The notes beneath the pieces are model-generated. The model was given only the letters and a program-made list of their open reading frames with translations. It was not told the DNA's origin and did no database searches. From contig DAMCZI010000001.1 of assembly GCA_032095175.1 (NCBI GenBank), positions 181,716-245,715 of the forward strand: a stretch of DNA of 64,000 bases, written 5' to 3'. This document shows, in pieces, positions 45,635 to 54,479 of the stretch. Position numbers and translations under genes: made by a program. How positions within the stretch are numbered: the first letter of the stretch is position 1; every line of letters starts with the position of its first letter. This stretch comes from DAMCZI01 sp032095175. GTDB taxonomy: Bacteria; Bacillota; Clostridia; Clostridiales; Caloramatoraceae.

Positions 45635-46336
45635 ATGAAATTAGAAGATATAAAGGTACTTGTTGTTGAAGATGAGAGTTCGATAAGAAAGTTTATTACT
45701 ATAAATCTTGTTAGAAATGGATTTAAGGTTCTTGAAGCAGAATCTGGGGAAGTTGCCTTAAAAATAATGGAAGAGGAAAAACCAAAGGTTGTTGTACTTG
45801 ATATAATGCTTCCTGGAATTGATGGGTATGAGGTATGTCAGAGAATCAGGGAAAAACATTATGATGCAATAATAATAATGCTTACAGCAAGAGGGCAGGA
45901 TATGGATAAAATAATGGGACTTGATTTAGGTGCAGATGATTATATGGTAAAACCCTTCAACCCTTTAGAGCTTGTGGCAAGAATAAGGGCAGTTTTAAGA
46001 AGAATAGAGGGAATGAGGCCTGAGAAAAAGAATACGATTACCTTTGAGAATTTAACCATAGATTTAAAATCCCAGAAGGTCTTTAAGGATGGTCTGGAGA
46101 TTGAATTGACACCTACTGAATTTTCTATATTGAAAATATTTATGAATAATCCGGATAAAGCCTTTAGCAGAGATGAATTACTTGATTCCGTCTGGGGTGA
46201 GGATTATTTTGGAGAAACTAAAACTGTTGATGTCCATATAAGGCGCTTAAGGGAAAAGATTGAGAATAATCCATCACAGCCGAAGTTTATAGAGACTGTA
46301 TGGGGATTTGGATATAGATGGCAGGGAGATAAATAA
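45635..46336 (+). CDS. OmpR/PhoB-family response regulator
   Basis: The 233-residue regulator has a receiver domain (about 5-120; VVEDESS acid pocket, phospho-acceptor Asp56 in VVLDIMLPG, and VKPF Lys) and a C-terminal winged-helix DNA-binding domain (about 135-230; ELTPTEFSILKIF, VDVHIRRLREKIE, VWGFGYRW). It is followed directly by its kinase gene. Resembles PhoP/WalR-type regulators; the target genes are unknown, but the linked lipoprotein gene may be one. Confidence 0.93.
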   Translation: MKLEDIKVLVVEDESSIRKFITINLVRNGFKVLEAESGEVALKIMEEEKPKVVVLDIMLPGIDGYEVCQRIREKHYDAIIIMLTARGQDMDKIMGLDLGADDYMVKPFNPLELVARIRAVLRRIEGMRPEKKNTITFENLTIDLKSQKVFKDGLEIELTPTEFSILKIFMNNPDKAFSRDELLDSVWGEDYFGETKTVDVHIRRLREKIENNPSQPKFIETVWGFGYRWQGDK

Positions 46337-47731
46337 ATGAAGAGCATAAGGAAAAGACTTGTTATAAATTTCGTGTTTATTGTTATTATTACTGTGTCTA
46401 TATTGGAGGTTTTGCTTATAGGCATGGTAAGGCATAACTTCTATAAAAACCTTGAGGAAAATATGTATAATCAGCTTAAGATTTCTGCAGATTTATATTC
46501 ACGATATTTTTCAGATGCTTCCCTATATGATAATGTATTGAACAATGTAGATACATTTTGGAAACAGAGCACTGCACAGGTTGAAATATTAGATACCCAG
46601 GGGAGAGTGCTTATGGATTCAATTGGTGTAATGCCATCAAGTCCTATAGATAAAGAGGATGTTAAAAGAGCCCTTGAGGGGAAAAAGGGCGTTTGGATAG
46701 GAAACGTTGAATATGATTCTAAAAAGGTTATGGCAATATCCTATCCGTTAAAATCAGGGGAAGAAATAGTAGGGGTATTAAGATATATTACTTCACTTAG
46801 AGAATTAAATAAGGATCTTCTAAAGGTAATATTTACATTTATAATCATAGGCTCAATTGTTGTAGTTATCACAAGTATTCTAGGTGTATTTTTAGCAAAC
46901 ACAATTGTGGAGCCTCTAAAGGAAGTAACGACGGCTGCAGAAAAAATGGCAGAAGGAAATTATAATGTTGAATGTGCAAAAAGATATGATGATGAGATTG
47001 GAAAATTATCAGATGTACTTAATTATATGGCAGAAGAGATTGTAAAAAGAGAACAGCTAAAAAATGATTTTATTTCCTCGGTATCACATGAATTAAGAAC
47101 TCCCTTAACATCCATAAAGGGATGGGCAATAACACTTAAGGATGTTAATTTTGAAGATATGGATATGCTTCAGGATGGGCTTGACATAATAGAAAAGGAA
47201 AGCGACAGGCTTACAGGAATGGTTGAAGAACTGTTGGATTTTTCTAAATTTGTTTCAGGAAAGATAAAGTTAAAAAGAGAAAAGGTTGATGTTGAGAAAT
47301 TGATGCTGCATATTAAAAAGCAGCTTTCACCCAGGGCAGTAAGGGATGATATAGCTTTTAAAGTATCCTGGGAGCAAAGGTTGCCCTTTGTATATTCTGA
47401 TGGAAACAGGCTTAAGCAGGTGTTTATTAATATACTGGATAATGCCTTTAACTTTACCCCAGCTGGAGGTAGTGTTGAGTTTACAGCAGATAAGAAGGAT
47501 GGAAAAATCATTTTTAGTATCAAGGATACAGGATGTGGTATACCAGAAGATGAACTACCCAAAATTAAAGAAAAGTTTTATAAGGGAAAAACAAGTAAAT
47601 CCAAAAATGGAATTGGGCTTTCAATATGTGATGAGATTATAGGGTTAATGGGTGGACTCTTTGAAATAAAAAGCCAGGTTGGAGAGGGAACAGAGGTTTA
47701 TGTTGTCCTTCCAATACAGGAGTGTGATTAA
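46337..47731 (+). CDS. Membrane sensor histidine kinase (HAMP type)
   Basis: The 464-residue kinase has helices at about 10-32 and 160-182 around an external sensor region, then HAMP (about 183-235), HisKA with His251 in SSVSHELRTPLTSI, and an ATPase domain (N box INILDNAFNF, G1 DTGCGIPED, G2 NGIGLSICDEI). It starts right after the regulator stop and is two bases from a lipoprotein gene, so the three form one operon. The sensed signal is unknown; the extracellular lipoprotein may modulate it. Confidence 0.92.
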   Translation: MKSIRKRLVINFVFIVIITVSILEVLLIGMVRHNFYKNLEENMYNQLKISADLYSRYFSDASLYDNVLNNVDTFWKQSTAQVEILDTQGRVLMDSIGVMPSSPIDKEDVKRALEGKKGVWIGNVEYDSKKVMAISYPLKSGEEIVGVLRYITSLRELNKDLLKVIFTFIIIGSIVVVITSILGVFLANTIVEPLKEVTTAAEKMAEGNYNVECAKRYDDEIGKLSDVLNYMAEEIVKREQLKNDFISSVSHELRTPLTSIKGWAITLKDVNFEDMDMLQDGLDIIEKESDRLTGMVEELLDFSKFVSGKIKLKREKVDVEKLMLHIKKQLSPRAVRDDIAFKVSWEQRLPFVYSDGNRLKQVFINILDNAFNFTPAGGSVEFTADKKDGKIIFSIKDTGCGIPEDELPKIKEKFYKGKTSKSKNGIGLSICDEIIGLMGGLFEIKSQVGEGTEVYVVLPIQECD

Positions 47732-47733
47732 AT

Positions 47734-49248
47734 TTGAAAAGATTTTTTGTAATATTAGCAGCTGTAATCATGATTCTTTTTACAAGCAGCTGTGCAAATC
47801 CTTCACTTGATACTGGTGAGAAAATTGTTTCACCTTTAAACAATGCACTTCCAATAGAGGGAAAATGGGAAATATTCACATGCCCATCTGCAGATGCTTC
47901 GTTAAAAAATGAAGTGAAGGATGAATTAATTGGAAAAAGTGTACAGTTTTCAAGTAGTGCAGTAATGATTGGCGAACATATATGGAAGAGCCCTAATTAT
48001 AAAATAAAAAAAGTTAAAACTGATGAATATCTAGTTTCACGATATGAACTATCAAAGGAAAATATAAAAATAAAGGAAAAAGAAAGTTATGTTATAACTG
48101 TTACTTCTGATGGTACATTTATATGTGAGTTTTTAAAGATTGATAGCAAGGAAATGATTGGTTTTATACAAAATAGTATTTACCACATGAAAAAGGTTTC
48201 AGATGGGATAGACACATCCTTTGTAAAAATGTCTGAAGGTGATACAAAATCCGCGGCCAGCAGTTATACATCGGTAAGTAGTGGACAGCATAAAACTGGA
48301 GTTATGCTTGGCTTAAGATATCCAAAAGGCAGCTCAAAAAACTCCATTGAATATGGATATAAAACGTTTTGGATATCTGCAAATGATGGAACATTAAACC
48401 CAGTTCTTGAAACCAAGGATATATTTTTCCCTAGGAAGAGTGGATTTTGGAAATTGGAATCTGTAAGAGTGAAGGAAGCCGATAAAGTTGAGGATGTTCT
48501 TATAGCCTATAATACTGCTAAAGTTAAATCGTCAAGTGATAAGAATATAAGGATTACTCCTTCAAGGTGGAGTAATAGAAAAGGCAGCATTTATAGGAAG
48601 ATATACTATATTGGTAATGATTATGTTTCATTTGAGACAAATGGTAGTGGAAAGAATATAGATAATGGCCAAAGGTGGCAGGATAACAGGCTTCAGCTCC
48701 AACCAATTGATAACATAGCCACTATGAGGGGAGTTAAAATATCTGATTTATTTGGTGAAAATGGATTGGCTGCCATGGAAAGTGCAAAGGATGAGCTGAT
48801 CGAGGAGCTTAACGGGAGAAACATGCAGGAAGTAAATATAAGTGACAATGAGGAAAACTTTGGACTTGTAAGAAAAACAGGTCATTGGTACTTTAAGGGA
48901 AGGTTCAACTACATTGAAGGGGGAAACCTCTCCTATATGGACTATTATATAAACCTTATACCGCCTGCTAAGCTGGTGTTCTATGATTCCCTTCATATTG
49001 CATGGAGAGATATAAAGGATAAGGTTCCAGAGGCGGTAGATGCTTTTACATCACCTAATAAGGACATAGCTATAATAACTACTAGAAATAAAATAAATAT
49101 TTATGCTATAAATAATGGAGAACTTGGAGAAAGCCCATTAAAAAGCATTCCTCTTAAGGATGGCGAAATGGTTATAATGGCTGAATGGGCAAGCGGCAGC
49201 TATGTTGAAAATTGGGAAAGCAGCTTTATCAGCAATATTAAAAAGTAA
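47734..49248 (+). CDS. Large lipoprotein of unknown function in a two-component operon
   Basis: I do not recognise this 504-residue protein beyond its signal peptide (hydrophobic 4-16, then LFTSSC, lipobox Cys at about 20). The mature part is rich in beta-type segments and lacks membrane helices. It should be anchored outside the membrane. TTG 47734 is the start; the nearest ribosome-site-like GGAG lies in the end of the kinase gene. Position directly after a sensor kinase suggests an accessory sensor or a regulated surface protein. A terminator follows. Confidence 0.75.
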   Translation: MKRFFVILAAVIMILFTSSCANPSLDTGEKIVSPLNNALPIEGKWEIFTCPSADASLKNEVKDELIGKSVQFSSSAVMIGEHIWKSPNYKIKKVKTDEYLVSRYELSKENIKIKEKESYVITVTSDGTFICEFLKIDSKEMIGFIQNSIYHMKKVSDGIDTSFVKMSEGDTKSAASSYTSVSSGQHKTGVMLGLRYPKGSSKNSIEYGYKTFWISANDGTLNPVLETKDIFFPRKSGFWKLESVRVKEADKVEDVLIAYNTAKVKSSSDKNIRITPSRWSNRKGSIYRKIYYIGNDYVSFETNGSGKNIDNGQRWQDNRLQLQPIDNIATMRGVKISDLFGENGLAAMESAKDELIEELNGRNMQEVNISDNEENFGLVRKTGHWYFKGRFNYIEGGNLSYMDYYINLIPPAKLVFYDSLHIAWRDIKDKVPEAVDAFTSPNKDIAIITTRNKINIYAINNGELGESPLKSIPLKDGEMVIMAEWASGSYVENWESSFISNIKK

Positions 49249-49258
49249 ATTAATTTAA

Positions 49259-49303
49259 GGCGTATTAAAGAACCTTGGAGTAAAAAACTCCAGGGTTCTT
49301 TAT
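49259..49303 (+). terminator. Terminator carrying the end of a MITE-like element
   Basis: AAAGAACCTTGGAG pairs with CTCCAGGGTTCTTT. The sequence starts with GGCGTATTAAAG, the same end as the elements at 43901 and 58434, so it may be a decayed copy or an exapted half. Confidence 0.65.
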
Positions 49304-49310
49304 TAAGAAA

Positions 49311-49348
49311 AAAGTAACCGTCCTAACTCTAGACAGTTACTTAATTTT
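49311..49348. terminator. Second hairpin after the lipoprotein gene
   Basis: AAGTAACCGTC pairs with GACAGTTACTT with one mismatch, followed by AATTTT. The AGTTACT arms recall the inverted arms in the direct repeats at 5975 and 7650. Confidence 0.5.
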
Positions 49349-49458
49349 GTTAGATGTCTTGTCAGCTGTAAAGTAAAGAATTATAATTGTAGTAGGTTTT
49401 GGTGTGTATTTGAATTAAAGGATAATTATATAGAAATATGTTTAGGGGGATGAGTAAT

Positions 49459-50130
49459 ATGAAGTTGATTTCTAAAAAGGATTTTCTTGAAAAAAGTAAT
49501 GCTGCTCTGTCAACAATGTATGATACGTTTCTTGCCTTGGATAAATTAAAAATTGAAGAATTTGATAAGGAAGATACAGCATTAATTGTTGTGGATCTTG
49601 TAAATGGATTTATACGTGAAGGTATGCTTAAGAGCAGCAGGGTTGAAGAAATTATAGAATCCTGTAAGGAGCTTATGAGAAAATGTGAGGAGCATGGGAT
49701 GGAGATTTTAGCCTTTGCAGATTGGCATGAGGATAATTCAGCAGAGTTTCAGTCATACCCTCCACACTGCATAGGTGGAACCAGTGAGGCAGAGTTAGTT
49801 GATGAAATAAGAGAATTGGGTAAATACAAATTAATTAAGAAAAACTCAACAAATGGATTTATGGAAGATGAATTTAGAAATTGGCTTTTTGAGCATGACA
49901 ATATAAAAAACTTCATAGTAATTGGAGATTGTACTGATATATGTGTCATGCATTTTGCTTTATCATTGAAAACGTATTTTAACAGTAAAAATCAAATAAA
50001 AAGGATAATCATACCCATAGATTCCGTTGAGACCTATGATTTAAATGAGCATGAAGGTGATTTAATGAATATTATGTCACTTCAAATGCTTATGTGGAAT
50101 GGAATCGATGTTGTAGGACAAATAGTATAG
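49459..50130 (+). CDS. Cysteine hydrolase, isochorismatase/nicotinamidase-like
   Basis: The 223-residue enzyme has the nicotinamidase/isochorismatase fold: ALIVVDLVNGFI holds the catalytic Asp, FADWHEDNSAEFQSYPPHC resembles the metal-binding part of nicotinamidases, LIKKNSTNGF the Lys, and IGDCTDICVMHFAL the nucleophilic Cys. Nicotinamide deamidation is the most likely reaction given the Asp-x-His-x-like metal segment. A vitamin-type ECF transporter follows 90 bases later. ATG 49459 has AGGGGG nine bases upstream. Confidence 0.8.
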   Translation: MKLISKKDFLEKSNAALSTMYDTFLALDKLKIEEFDKEDTALIVVDLVNGFIREGMLKSSRVEEIIESCKELMRKCEEHGMEILAFADWHEDNSAEFQSYPPHCIGGTSEAELVDEIRELGKYKLIKKNSTNGFMEDEFRNWLFEHDNIKNFIVIGDCTDICVMHFALSLKTYFNSKNQIKRIIIPIDSVETYDLNEHEGDLMNIMSLQMLMWNGIDVVGQIV

Positions 50131-50149
50131 ATTAAATAATATTGCTGCA

Positions 50150-50200
50150 TTAAAGGCTTAATAATAAGCTGCATGATTATATTAAGCCTTTAAATATATT
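50150..50200 (+). terminator. Terminator after the hydrolase gene
   Basis: TTAAAGGCTTAATA pairs with TATTAAGCCTTTAA around a 17-base spacer, then ATATATTTATAAT. Confidence 0.65.
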
Positions 50201-50220
50201 TATAATAGGGGGTTTTGACC

Positions 50221-50823
50221 ATGGATAAAAAAAGTATGTGGTCCCTTAAGTTTACAACGGCATCATTAGTACTTATTCCTGCAGCTGTTGGTATCAACTA
50301 CATTGGAAAGCTATTTGCTGGAGTTTTAAAGCTTCCTCTTTGGCTTGACTCAATAGGAACAGTTCTTGCAAGTATGCTGTCCGGTCCTATTATTGGAGCT
50401 ATTTGTGGAGCCATAAACAACATAATATATGGCCTTACAATGGATCCTGTTTCATTTATCTATGCACTTACAAGCATAGCAATTGGTATTGCAGTTGGTA
50501 TAATGGCATACAAGGGCTGGATTAAAAACATAGGGAAGGCAATTGTAGTAGGACTTGTAGCTGCACTTGTAGCAGCAATTGTTTCAACTCCAATAAACAT
50601 AGGTTTCTGGGGAGGGCAGACAGGGAACATATGGGGAGATGCTCTTTATGCTTCACTGGTTGCAAATAAATGGCCAGTATGGATTGCTTCCTTCCTTGAT
50701 GAAATTATTGTTGATATACCAGATAAGGTTGCTACTGTATTGGTTTCATATTTAATATTTAAGGGACTGCCAAAGAAGCTTACAGTACTTTATTCCAATA
50801 AAAACGAAATTGAAAGATTATAG
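50221..50823 (+). CDS. ECF transporter substrate-binding (S) component
   Basis: The 200-residue protein has about six helices and typical S-component features: LPLWLDSIGTVLASMLSGP, IGAICGAINNIIYGL and a conserved acidic IVDIPDKVATVL near the end. It would capture one vitamin or precursor at the membrane and pass it to the T/A module encoded directly downstream. I cannot name the ligand; the nicotinamidase-like gene next to it makes a niacin-type compound one option. ATG 50221 has AGGGGG nine bases upstream. Confidence 0.8.
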   Translation: MDKKSMWSLKFTTASLVLIPAAVGINYIGKLFAGVLKLPLWLDSIGTVLASMLSGPIIGAICGAINNIIYGLTMDPVSFIYALTSIAIGIAVGIMAYKGWIKNIGKAIVVGLVAALVAAIVSTPINIGFWGGQTGNIWGDALYASLVANKWPVWIASFLDEIIVDIPDKVATVLVSYLIFKGLPKKLTVLYSNKNEIERL

Positions 50824-50837
50824 TTATATTTTCAATT

Positions 50838-50876
50838 ATAAATCATAAGACTGGTTAATCCAGTCTTATGATTTAT
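50838..50876 (+). terminator. Perfect 17-bp intercistronic hairpin before ecfT
   Basis: ATAAATCATAAGACTGG and its exact complement surround TTAAT. The ribosome site GGGAGG of ecfT begins two bases after the hairpin and no U-run follows. It may stabilise or tune the upstream mRNA rather than terminate. Confidence 0.55.
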
Positions 50877-50891
50877 AGGGAGGTAATGCTT

Positions 50892-51659
50892 ATGAAAACT
50901 TTAAGCTTGTATCAGGAAAAAAATACAGTTATACATAGAATAGATCCCATAAGCAAGTTGTTCTATATATTAGCTGCAATCGTGATTCCTATTATCGTAC
51001 CAGAAAGAACTATTGCTTTAATATGTTTATTGTTTAGTGCCTGCCTGCTTATTTTAGGAAGAGTGTTTAGAAAAGTACTGCCTATTGTAAGCTTCAGCCT
51101 TATAGTTTTATTATCAATTATAGTAATTCAAGGTTTGTTTAAGGCAGAAAACAAAACGGTCTTATTCAATATTGGATTTTTAATTTTTTATAAAGAGGGA
51201 TTAATGTATGCACTGGATATATGTATAAGAGTTTTAAACATACTTTTTGCCTTTTCAATTCTTGTATTAACAACAAAGCCCTCAGATTTAATAGAATCCC
51301 TGGTAAGAAGGGGTATGTCCCCTAGAATTGGGTATGTTTTAAGCTCTGTGCTGCAAATTATACCTCAGATGACCTCAACAATGGGGACAATAATGGATGC
51401 ACAAAGGTCAAGAGGTATGGAAACAGAGGGAAAGCTAATGGTAAGAATAAAAGCCTTTTTTCCATTGATAGGGCCTGTTGTTATGAGTTCATTAACTAAT
51501 ACAAGGGAAAGGGCAATGGCTCTTGAGGTAAGGGGATTTAACTCTAGAAACAGTAAAACATTTTTAAATGAAGAAAAGTATTCTTCACACAACAAAATAA
51601 TACGTTTAATACTAATTCTTTTGATTATTTTTGCTGTTATATGGAGGATTATATTATGA
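50892..51659 (+). CDS. ecfT: ECF transporter transmembrane coupling protein
   Basis: The 255-residue protein links S component and ATPases. About five helices are visible, with the two signature coupling-helix Ala-Arg-Gly-type motifs seen as DAQRSRGMETEG and ALEVRGFNSRN. The DPISKLFYILAAIV start is typical. ATG 50892 is preferred (GGGAGG eight bases upstream). Its stop overlaps the ATG of the first ATPase gene (ATGA), indicating coupled translation. Confidence 0.9.
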   Translation: MKTLSLYQEKNTVIHRIDPISKLFYILAAIVIPIIVPERTIALICLLFSACLLILGRVFRKVLPIVSFSLIVLLSIIVIQGLFKAENKTVLFNIGFLIFYKEGLMYALDICIRVLNILFAFSILVLTTKPSDLIESLVRRGMSPRIGYVLSSVLQIIPQMTSTMGTIMDAQRSRGMETEGKLMVRIKAFFPLIGPVVMSSLTNTRERAMALEVRGFNSRNSKTFLNEEKYSSHNKIIRLILILLIIFAVIWRIIL

Positions 51660-52516
51660 AAAAAATATTGGTGGAGAATTTAAAATATAGATATCCATTG
51701 AATGACAAGCTTGCACTTAAGGGAATATCCTTTGAGGTAAATGAGGGAGAATTTATAGGAATAATTGGACAGAATCTATCGGGAAAATCCACTCTGTGCC
51801 AGGCAATAGTTGGACTTGTGCCCCATTTTTATAAGGGAGCCTATGGTGGAAGAGTTGTAATTGATGGAATAGAAGTTGGTAAAAGCGAAGTACTGGAAAT
51901 TTCAAAAAAGGTGGGAATAGTTTTTCAAAATCCATTTACGCAGGTAACTGGTTCAAAGCTTACAGTATATGAGGAAATAGCCTTTGGATTAGAAAATATG
52001 GGAATATCGAGGGATGAGATGATAGAGAGAATAGATTATTCTCTTAAGCTCCTTGATATATATAAATATAAGGATAGAAATCCATTTGATCTTTCAGGGG
52101 GGCAAATGCAGAGAATGGCTATTGCAAGTATTATTGCAATGAGGCCTGATATTATAGTTCTTGATGAACCAACATCACAGCTGGACCCGCAGGGTTCTGA
52201 GGAAGTGTTTAGGGCTGTTCAGGATTTAAGCAATCAAGGTATGACCGTTATAATGGTAGAGCATAAAATTGAGAAGATAGCAAAATATTCTAATAGAGTA
52301 ATGCTTCTAGATGATGGCAAAATCATTGATTTTGATGTTCCGTCAAAGATATTTTCAAGGGATGATCTAATTGATCATGGTATTGCTGCTCCAGCATTTA
52401 CAAGAATTTGCAGAGGGTTGGGTATAAAAAATAATAAAACAGGACTTTATCCTATAACTCTAGAGGAAGCATATGATATGGTGGTGAAGGATGATGAAAA
52501 AGATAGCTGTAAATAA
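51656..52516 (+). CDS. ecfA1: ECF transporter ATPase 1
   Basis: This 286-residue ATPase has Walker A GQNLSGKSTL, Q-loop VFQNPFTQVTG, canonical signature LSGGQMQRMAIA, Walker B IIVLDEPTSQLD with catalytic Glu, and switch His in MVEHKIEKI. A C-terminal extension is typical of EcfA. GGAGG precedes ATG 51656. It overlaps both neighbours. With ecfA2 it powers the module. Confidence 0.92.
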   Translation: MKKILVENLKYRYPLNDKLALKGISFEVNEGEFIGIIGQNLSGKSTLCQAIVGLVPHFYKGAYGGRVVIDGIEVGKSEVLEISKKVGIVFQNPFTQVTGSKLTVYEEIAFGLENMGISRDEMIERIDYSLKLLDIYKYKDRNPFDLSGGQMQRMAIASIIAMRPDIIVLDEPTSQLDPQGSEEVFRAVQDLSNQGMTVIMVEHKIEKIAKYSNRVMLLDDGKIIDFDVPSKIFSRDDLIDHGIAAPAFTRICRGLGIKNNKTGLYPITLEEAYDMVVKDDEKDSCK

Positions 52517-53309
52517 TCTTCGTTTTAGCTATAACATTGGAGAGGAAATACTTAAGGGCATAAACCTTGAATTTGATGATAGATCAACTGCAATTATAGG
52601 GCAGAATGGTGCTGGAAAAACAACATTTGTAAAAATCTTAAAAGGATTATTGAAACCAACAGCTGGAGATGTTTTTATAAATGATATAAATACAAAAAAT
52701 GTAACAGTGGCAGAACTTTCAAAGCATATAGGCCTTGTATTTCAAAATCCCAATGATCAGATATTTAAAAACAAGGTAATAGATGAAGTTATGTTTGGAC
52801 CATTAAATCTAGGACAAACTATTGAGAAGGCCAAAGAAAACTCAATAAATGCTCTTAAAATGGTTGGAATGCATGATAGAATAGAGGAAAACCCTTATGA
52901 TTTGAGCTTATCAGAAAGAAAGCTGATAAGTATAGCCTCAATTGTGGCAATGGATACAGATATAATAATATTCGATGAACCTACCATAGCTCAAGATTAT
53001 ATTGGAAAAGAGAAAATAAAAAGAATAATAAAGGAGCTAAGTGAAAGAGGTAAGCTTATCATTACAATTATACATGATATGGATTTTGTAGCAGAAACCT
53101 TCGAGAGGACTATTGTATTCAGTGAAGGACATGTACTCCTTGATGGCAGCACAAGGGAGGTTTATTCAAAAAGAGATGAGCTGGAATCTGCATATCTTGA
53201 ACCACCTCATGTTACACAGCTGTGCCAGAAGCTAGGGTATAAGGATACATTTTTGACTGTTGAGGAGTTTATTGAGTTTAAAGATAAGGCTAAACTTTTA
53301 TTGATTTAA
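52494..53309 (+). CDS. ecfA2: ECF transporter ATPase 2, altered signature motif
   Basis: The second ATPase (271 residues) has Walker A GQNGAGKTTF, Q-loop VFQNPNDQIF, Walker B IIIFDEPTIAQD with Glu, and switch His in IIHDMDFVAE. Its signature is LSLSERKLISIA rather than LSGGQ, so the pair is asymmetric. The start lies within the end of ecfA1 (23-base overlap); an ATG at 52491 is equally possible. Confidence 0.9.
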   Translation: MKKIAVNNLRFSYNIGEEILKGINLEFDDRSTAIIGQNGAGKTTFVKILKGLLKPTAGDVFINDINTKNVTVAELSKHIGLVFQNPNDQIFKNKVIDEVMFGPLNLGQTIEKAKENSINALKMVGMHDRIEENPYDLSLSERKLISIASIVAMDTDIIIFDEPTIAQDYIGKEKIKRIIKELSERGKLIITIIHDMDFVAETFERTIVFSEGHVLLDGSTREVYSKRDELESAYLEPPHVTQLCQKLGYKDTFLTVEEFIEFKDKAKLLLI

Positions 53310-53349
53310 ACTAGTATTACTGTTATTATAAAAGAAAAACAAAAAATAA

Positions 53350-53453
53350 AGGCACTAGGGGAGCCGGAAAGGCCGGCTGAGATAAAGGTCCTAAAAAATC
53401 TTTAACCCTCATACCTGATCTGGATAATACCAGCGTAGGAAAGTGAAGCATAC
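53350..53453 (+). promoter_or_regulatory. TPP riboswitch (THI element)
   Basis: The element begins with the P1/P2 segment GCACTAGGGGAGCC, has the variable GGAAAGGCC hairpin, the invariant GGCTGAGAT, then ACCTGATCTGGATAATACC and GCGTAGGAAAGTG. This is a complete thiamine pyrophosphate aptamer. An intrinsic terminator follows at 53480, so thiamine should switch off thiW. Confidence 0.96.
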
Positions 53454-53479
53454 ATATTATTTTTTTATGTATACAAATT

Positions 53480-53519
53480 AGCACGAGTCTATAAGCTGGA
53501 TTCGTGTTTTTTATTTTTT
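53480..53519 (+). terminator. Riboswitch-controlled terminator
   Basis: GCACGAGTC pairs with GATTCGTG(T), followed by TTTTTATTTTTT. It lies between the TPP aptamer and thiW. Confidence 0.85.
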
Positions 53520-53525
53520 GTACAT

Positions 53526-53649
53526 AATAATCGCACTAAAGATTTTAAATAGGGTATTGTGTGATTAATAAATTAAGGAATATGATTTCGCATAAATGTT
53601 TATGGTCGAGCAAGTAGAATCATTTATGCGAAACATATAGAAGGGGGAA
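53526..53649 (+). repeat. Two-hairpin intergenic element, copy 2 (before thiW)
   Basis: Hairpin 1 pairs AATCGCAC with GTGTGATT (one G-U pair), with AAAGATT in the loop. Hairpin 2 pairs TTTCGCATAAATG with CATTTATGCGAAA. The second stem has changed an A-T pair of copy 1 to G-C on both sides. Confidence 0.78.
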
Positions 53650-53657
53650 GTTTTAAA

Positions 53658-54158
53658 ATGAAAACAAAAAAAATTGCATTTTCCGCACTACTAATTTCAG
53701 CGGCAACCTTATCATCACATCTTATCTTTATACCTGTGGGAGGGGCAAAGTGTTTCCCGGTTCAGCATGCTGTAAATGTACTTTCAGCGGTACTTTTGGG
53801 GCCTGGTTATGCAGTAATGAATGCTTTTTTAATTTCACTTTTAAGAAATATTTTAGGGACAGGTTCGATTCTTGCTTTTCCAGGAAGTATGATAGGAGCT
53901 CTTGCAGCAGGAACCATATTTAAAAAAACCGGAAAAATGCATTTTGCAGCACTGGGTGAAGCAGTCGGAACAGGTATACTTGGTGGAATAGCTGCATACC
54001 CCTTCGCAAAATTCATGCTGGGTAAGGAAGTAGGTGTGTTTTTCTTTGTAATCCCATTCCTTGTTAGTACAGTAGGGGGAAGCATAATAGGATACTTAAT
54101 TTTGAAGACACTTGAAAGAAGTAAAGCTATTACAAACCTAAGCGATATTGGAAGATAA
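53658..54158 (+). CDS. thiW: ECF transporter S component ThiW
   Basis: The 166-residue membrane protein matches ThiW, the S component thought to import the thiazole precursor of thiamine. Features are PVGGAKCFPVQHAVNVLSAVLLGP, about six helices, and GSILAFPGSMIGALAAG. A TPP riboswitch and terminator lie upstream, consistent with thiamine-repressed expression. It needs shared EcfT/A proteins, such as those encoded just before. AGAAGGGGGAAG precedes the ATG. Confidence 0.93.
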   Translation: MKTKKIAFSALLISAATLSSHLIFIPVGGAKCFPVQHAVNVLSAVLLGPGYAVMNAFLISLLRNILGTGSILAFPGSMIGALAAGTIFKKTGKMHFAALGEAVGTGILGGIAAYPFAKFMLGKEVGVFFFVIPFLVSTVGGSIIGYLILKTLERSKAITNLSDIGR

Positions 54159-54172
54159 AAATAGTATTAACT

Positions 54173-54214
54173 AAAGCAGGTTTTCTGATAAGAAATAAGG
54201 AAAGCCTGCTTTTA
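54173..54214 (+). terminator. thiW terminator
   Basis: AAAGCAGGTTTTC pairs with GGAAAGCCTGCTTT with small mismatches, then TTA. Confidence 0.7.
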
Positions 54215-54479
54215 CAATTGAAATAGGTTCGCCATCCAGCAGGGTACCTTTAGAAATTAGCCAGTTCCCGAGAATATGGAATGAAAATAAATTAATACCG
54301 ATGCATCTTGCGCATAAGGTATTTAAGGGAGAATTTTAATACACCTAAAGCCACCTATTTATTATTACTATTGTTGATAATAAATAGGTGGTTTGATATT
54401 ATATTGAAAAGCGACAAAATAATAAATCCCCATAGGTTGTAAACAAAAAAAGATATGATGGGGATTACGGGGGGATTTT
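54215..54479. other. Intergenic region with a perfect-looking hairpin
   Basis: No gene is seen. CCACCTATTTATTATTA (54351-54367) pairs with TGATAATAAATAGGTGG (54375-54391), one mismatch. The stretch 54225-54340 is less AT-rich than usual intergenic DNA and holds small pairings (for example TACC...GGTA), but I could not fit it to a known RNA class. Confidence 0.5.

Noticed and set aside
47734..49248. Assigning the operon lipoprotein to a known surface-protein family
   Set aside because: Only the signal peptide and lipobox are recognisable; no domain motif supports a function.
54225..54340. Possible riboswitch or small RNA between thiW and rmuC
   Set aside because: Small pairings exist but I could not match conserved bases of any RNA class.
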